DNA of 6,256 nt, taken from contig JAPLML010000467.1 of the NCBI GenBank assembly GCA_026387055.1, positions 1 to 6,256 on the forward strand, given 5' to 3'. A program made the translations under genes and the position numbers. The notes below the pieces were generated by a model. The model had not been told where the DNA came from, made no database searches, and worked only from the letters and a program-made list of their open reading frames with translations. This DNA is from Planctomycetota bacterium (GTDB taxonomy: Bacteria > Planctomycetota > Phycisphaerae > FEN-1346). Below, piece by piece: positions 5,022-6,256 of the stretch (the stretch's first letter is position 1; each line of letters begins with the position of its first letter).

Positions 5022-5046
5022 CCACGGCCGGACAAGCCGGCCGTGG
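5022..5046. repeat. 10-base-pair hairpin upstream of the oxidoreductase
   Basis: CCACGGCCGG (5022-5031) pairs perfectly with 5037-5046 around the loop ACAAG. It ends 21 bases before the Shine-Dalgarno of the oxidoreductase gene and has no following T-run. The GGCCGTGGCA end resembles the type A element's termini loosely; it could be a lone REP-like unit or a leader stem that stabilises the mRNA. Confidence 0.5.
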
Positions 5047-5080
5047 CACACGGCAATCACAGCTTGCGGAGGAAAAGCCC

Positions 5081-6145
5081 ATGCCGAAGTACCGCGTCGC
5101 CCAGGTCGGCGCCGGCCATCGCGGGGTGACCCACATCGAGGGGTTCCTGGCCCTGCCGGACCGGTTCGAGCTGGTGGGCCTGTGCGACCTCGACGCCGAG
5201 AAGTTGAAGCGCGTCGCCGACACGCACGGCATCGCCCGCACCTGGCCGGATGCCGATGCGATGCTCGCGGCCACCCGGCCCGACGTCTTCTGCTTCGTCA
5301 CGCCGCCGAACGTGCGGCTGCCGATGGTCGAGCTCGGCCTCCGCCACGGCGTGCGGGCGATCGCCTTCGAGAAGCCCATGGCCACGTCGCTCAAGGAGGC
5401 GCGGGCCATCCGCGACCTGTGCGTCTCGCGCGGCATCAAGGCGACGGTCAGCCACCAGCAGAAGTACCTCACGAGCATGCAGAAACTCAAGGCGATCGTG
5501 GACGCGGGCGAGGTTGGCCAGCCGACCGTCATCCACGCCACCTGCCAGCCGTGGCTGGCCCAGCTCGGCACCCACTACATGGATTACACGCTCTGGATCA
5601 ACGGCGGGTCGCGGGCCCGGTGGGTCGTCGGCCACGTGCACGGGAAGCAGCGGCTGGCCGATTCGCACCCGTCGGCCGACTACATTCTCGGCGAGGTGCT
5701 CTTTGAAAACGGCGTGCGGGCGTACCTGGAATGCGGGTACCTCTCGCCCTCACACATGGACAAGAATCACTTCTGGGTCGACGACCGGCTGACGGTCTAC
5801 GGCACGCACGGGTACGCGTGGGCCGACACCGACGGCCGGTGGAGCGCCTTCACGCGCTCCTCCGCCGGGCAGGTCCTGGGCGAGGCGGGCCAGCCGTGGG
5901 GCGCTCAGGAAAAGACCCGCCTCCAGCCGCTGTACCTGGCGGACCTGGCCGACTGGCTCGACGACGACACAAAGGTGCACCCGTGCAACGTCGAGGCGAG
6001 CTATCACGGGTACGAGATTCTCGAAGGCTTGTGCCTGAGCGCGTTGGATCATACGCGGGTCGACCTGCCCCTTGAGTCGGTCGGCGGCGGGGACCTGAAC
6101 GAGCGGCTGCGGCGCGAGTTGCCCGACGTGCCCCCGCTGGCGTAG
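5081..6145 (+). CDS. Gfo/Idh/MocA family oxidoreductase
   Basis: A 354-residue NAD(P)-dependent dehydrogenase, normal length for the family and complete at both ends. The Rossmann dinucleotide motif is VGAGHRG (9-15), with the acidic residue Asp36 after strand two (GLCDLD). FVTPPNVR (72-79) is the family's strand-four loop. EKP (97-99) carries the conserved Lys98 that helps bind cofactor and substrate. SHQQKY (124-129) leads into the C-terminal alpha/beta domain, and GTHYMD (163-168) matches the family's GxHxxD motif with His165 and Asp168. No signal peptide is seen, so it is cytoplasmic, unlike the many Tat-exported paralogues in Planctomycetes. The ATG at 5081 follows GGAGGA (5068-5073) by seven bases. 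It is divergent from the TIM-barrel isomerase, which suggests oxidation of a sugar or inositol followed by isomerisation or elimination. Type B repeats flank it on both sides. Specific substrate unknown. Confidence 0.9.
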   Translation: MPKYRVAQVGAGHRGVTHIEGFLALPDRFELVGLCDLDAEKLKRVADTHGIARTWPDADAMLAATRPDVFCFVTPPNVRLPMVELGLRHGVRAIAFEKPMATSLKEARAIRDLCVSRGIKATVSHQQKYLTSMQKLKAIVDAGEVGQPTVIHATCQPWLAQLGTHYMDYTLWINGGSRARWVVGHVHGKQRLADSHPSADYILGEVLFENGVRAYLECGYLSPSHMDKNHFWVDDRLTVYGTHGYAWADTDGRWSAFTRSSAGQVLGEAGQPWGAQEKTRLQPLYLADLADWLDDDTKVHPCNVEASYHGYEILEGLCLSALDHTRVDLPLESVGGGDLNERLRRELPDVPPLA

Positions 6146-6159
6146 GGTGCCGCCCGGCC

Positions 6160-6233
6160 ATTTAGCCGCCCAGCTTGCTGGGCGCGTGTTGTTGGCACGC
6201 CGAGAACGCGCCCAGCAAGCTGGGCGGCTAAAT
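6160..6233. repeat. REPIN-like twin hairpin element, type B, copy 2
   Basis: The same 74-base layout as the element at 4916-4989, starting 14 bases after the oxidoreductase stop. The left arm (6160-6187) and the 18-base centre (6188-6205) are identical to copy 1. The right arm (6206-6233) differs at three bases, and two of those changes restore the G-C pair, so both hairpins carry the CCCAG/CTGGG stem. The bases after it (GGGCGCG) are also shared with copy 1. It could act as a transcript-end stabiliser, but no T-run follows. From 6234 to the window's end nothing else is seen. Confidence 0.8.
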
Positions 6234-6256
6234 GGGCGCGCGTGGTATTGAAAGGC

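Larger units (their letters stand above)
4737..5080. other. 344-base divergent intergenic region
   Basis: No gene is seen here. From left to right it holds the isomerase Shine-Dalgarno and leader (4737-4799), an operator-like dyad (4779-4797), back-to-back promoter signals (4783-4833), a short dyad GGGTGGC/GCCACCC (4895-4911), a REPIN-like element (4916-4989), a 10-base-pair hairpin (5022-5046), and the oxidoreductase Shine-Dalgarno GGAGGA (5068-5073). Bases 4834-4894 show nothing I can assign. Confidence 0.7.

Noticed and set aside
6160..6233. Rho-independent terminator of the oxidoreductase gene
   Set aside because: Although the hairpins are stable, no T-run follows and the same structure also occurs upstream of the gene, so it is better read as a repeat element.

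Overview
This GC-rich window carries six protein genes. They are separated by intergenic gaps packed with inverted and tandem repeats. The gene content suggests a chromosomal segment of a Planctomycetota or other PVC-group bacterium. The supporting signs are a lipoprotein with a galactose-binding-like sandwich, a short GGQ release-factor-like protein, a nucleoside-hydrolase-like exported protein, and the pairing of a xylose-isomerase-type TIM barrel with a Gfo/Idh/MocA oxidoreductase. The assignment is an inference from gene style; no marker gene is present. I see no rRNA, tRNA, CRISPR array, transposase or phage gene.

Layout. Bases 1-280 hold no gene but contain a simple hairpin (34-59), a twin-hairpin REPIN-like element (78-167) and a pair of mutually exclusive stems (178-260). 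An exported nucleoside-hydrolase-family protein follows on the plus strand (281-1408). It converges, with a 7-base gap, on a minus-strand run. In transcription order that run is a TIM-barrel isomerase/epimerase (4736-3981), a repeat-filled gap with a strong G-quadruplex motif (3828-3953), a 5'-nucleotidase-like lipoprotein (3794-2787), a GGQ protein overlapping it by ATGA (2790-2269), and a GBD-like lipoprotein (2162-1416) with its own likely promoter. A 344-base divergent gap (4737-5080) holds back-to-back promoter signals, an operator-like dyad, a REPIN-like element and smaller hairpins. The Gfo/Idh/MocA oxidoreductase follows (5081-6145). A second, almost identical REPIN-like element sits directly after its stop codon.

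How the genes may work together. The divergent isomerase and oxidoreductase are cytoplasmic and belong to families that often pair in catabolism of sugars, inositols or keto-sugars; a shared regulatory dyad would fit that. The lipoprotein phosphoesterase and the exported nucleoside-hydrolase-like protein could act in sequence outside the cytoplasm, dephosphorylating nucleotides and then cleaving nucleosides. Both catalytic motifs carry substitutions, so the substrates are uncertain. The GGQ protein probably acts in ribosome rescue or peptidyl-tRNA release and is translationally coupled to the phosphoesterase.

The most unusual feature is the repeat biology. Three or four inverted twin-hairpin elements occur in 6.2 kb. 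Within individual hairpins there are compensatory base changes. Two elements share a head (TTTAGCCG) but carry different stems, and the same head also occurs as a 16-base tandem array.
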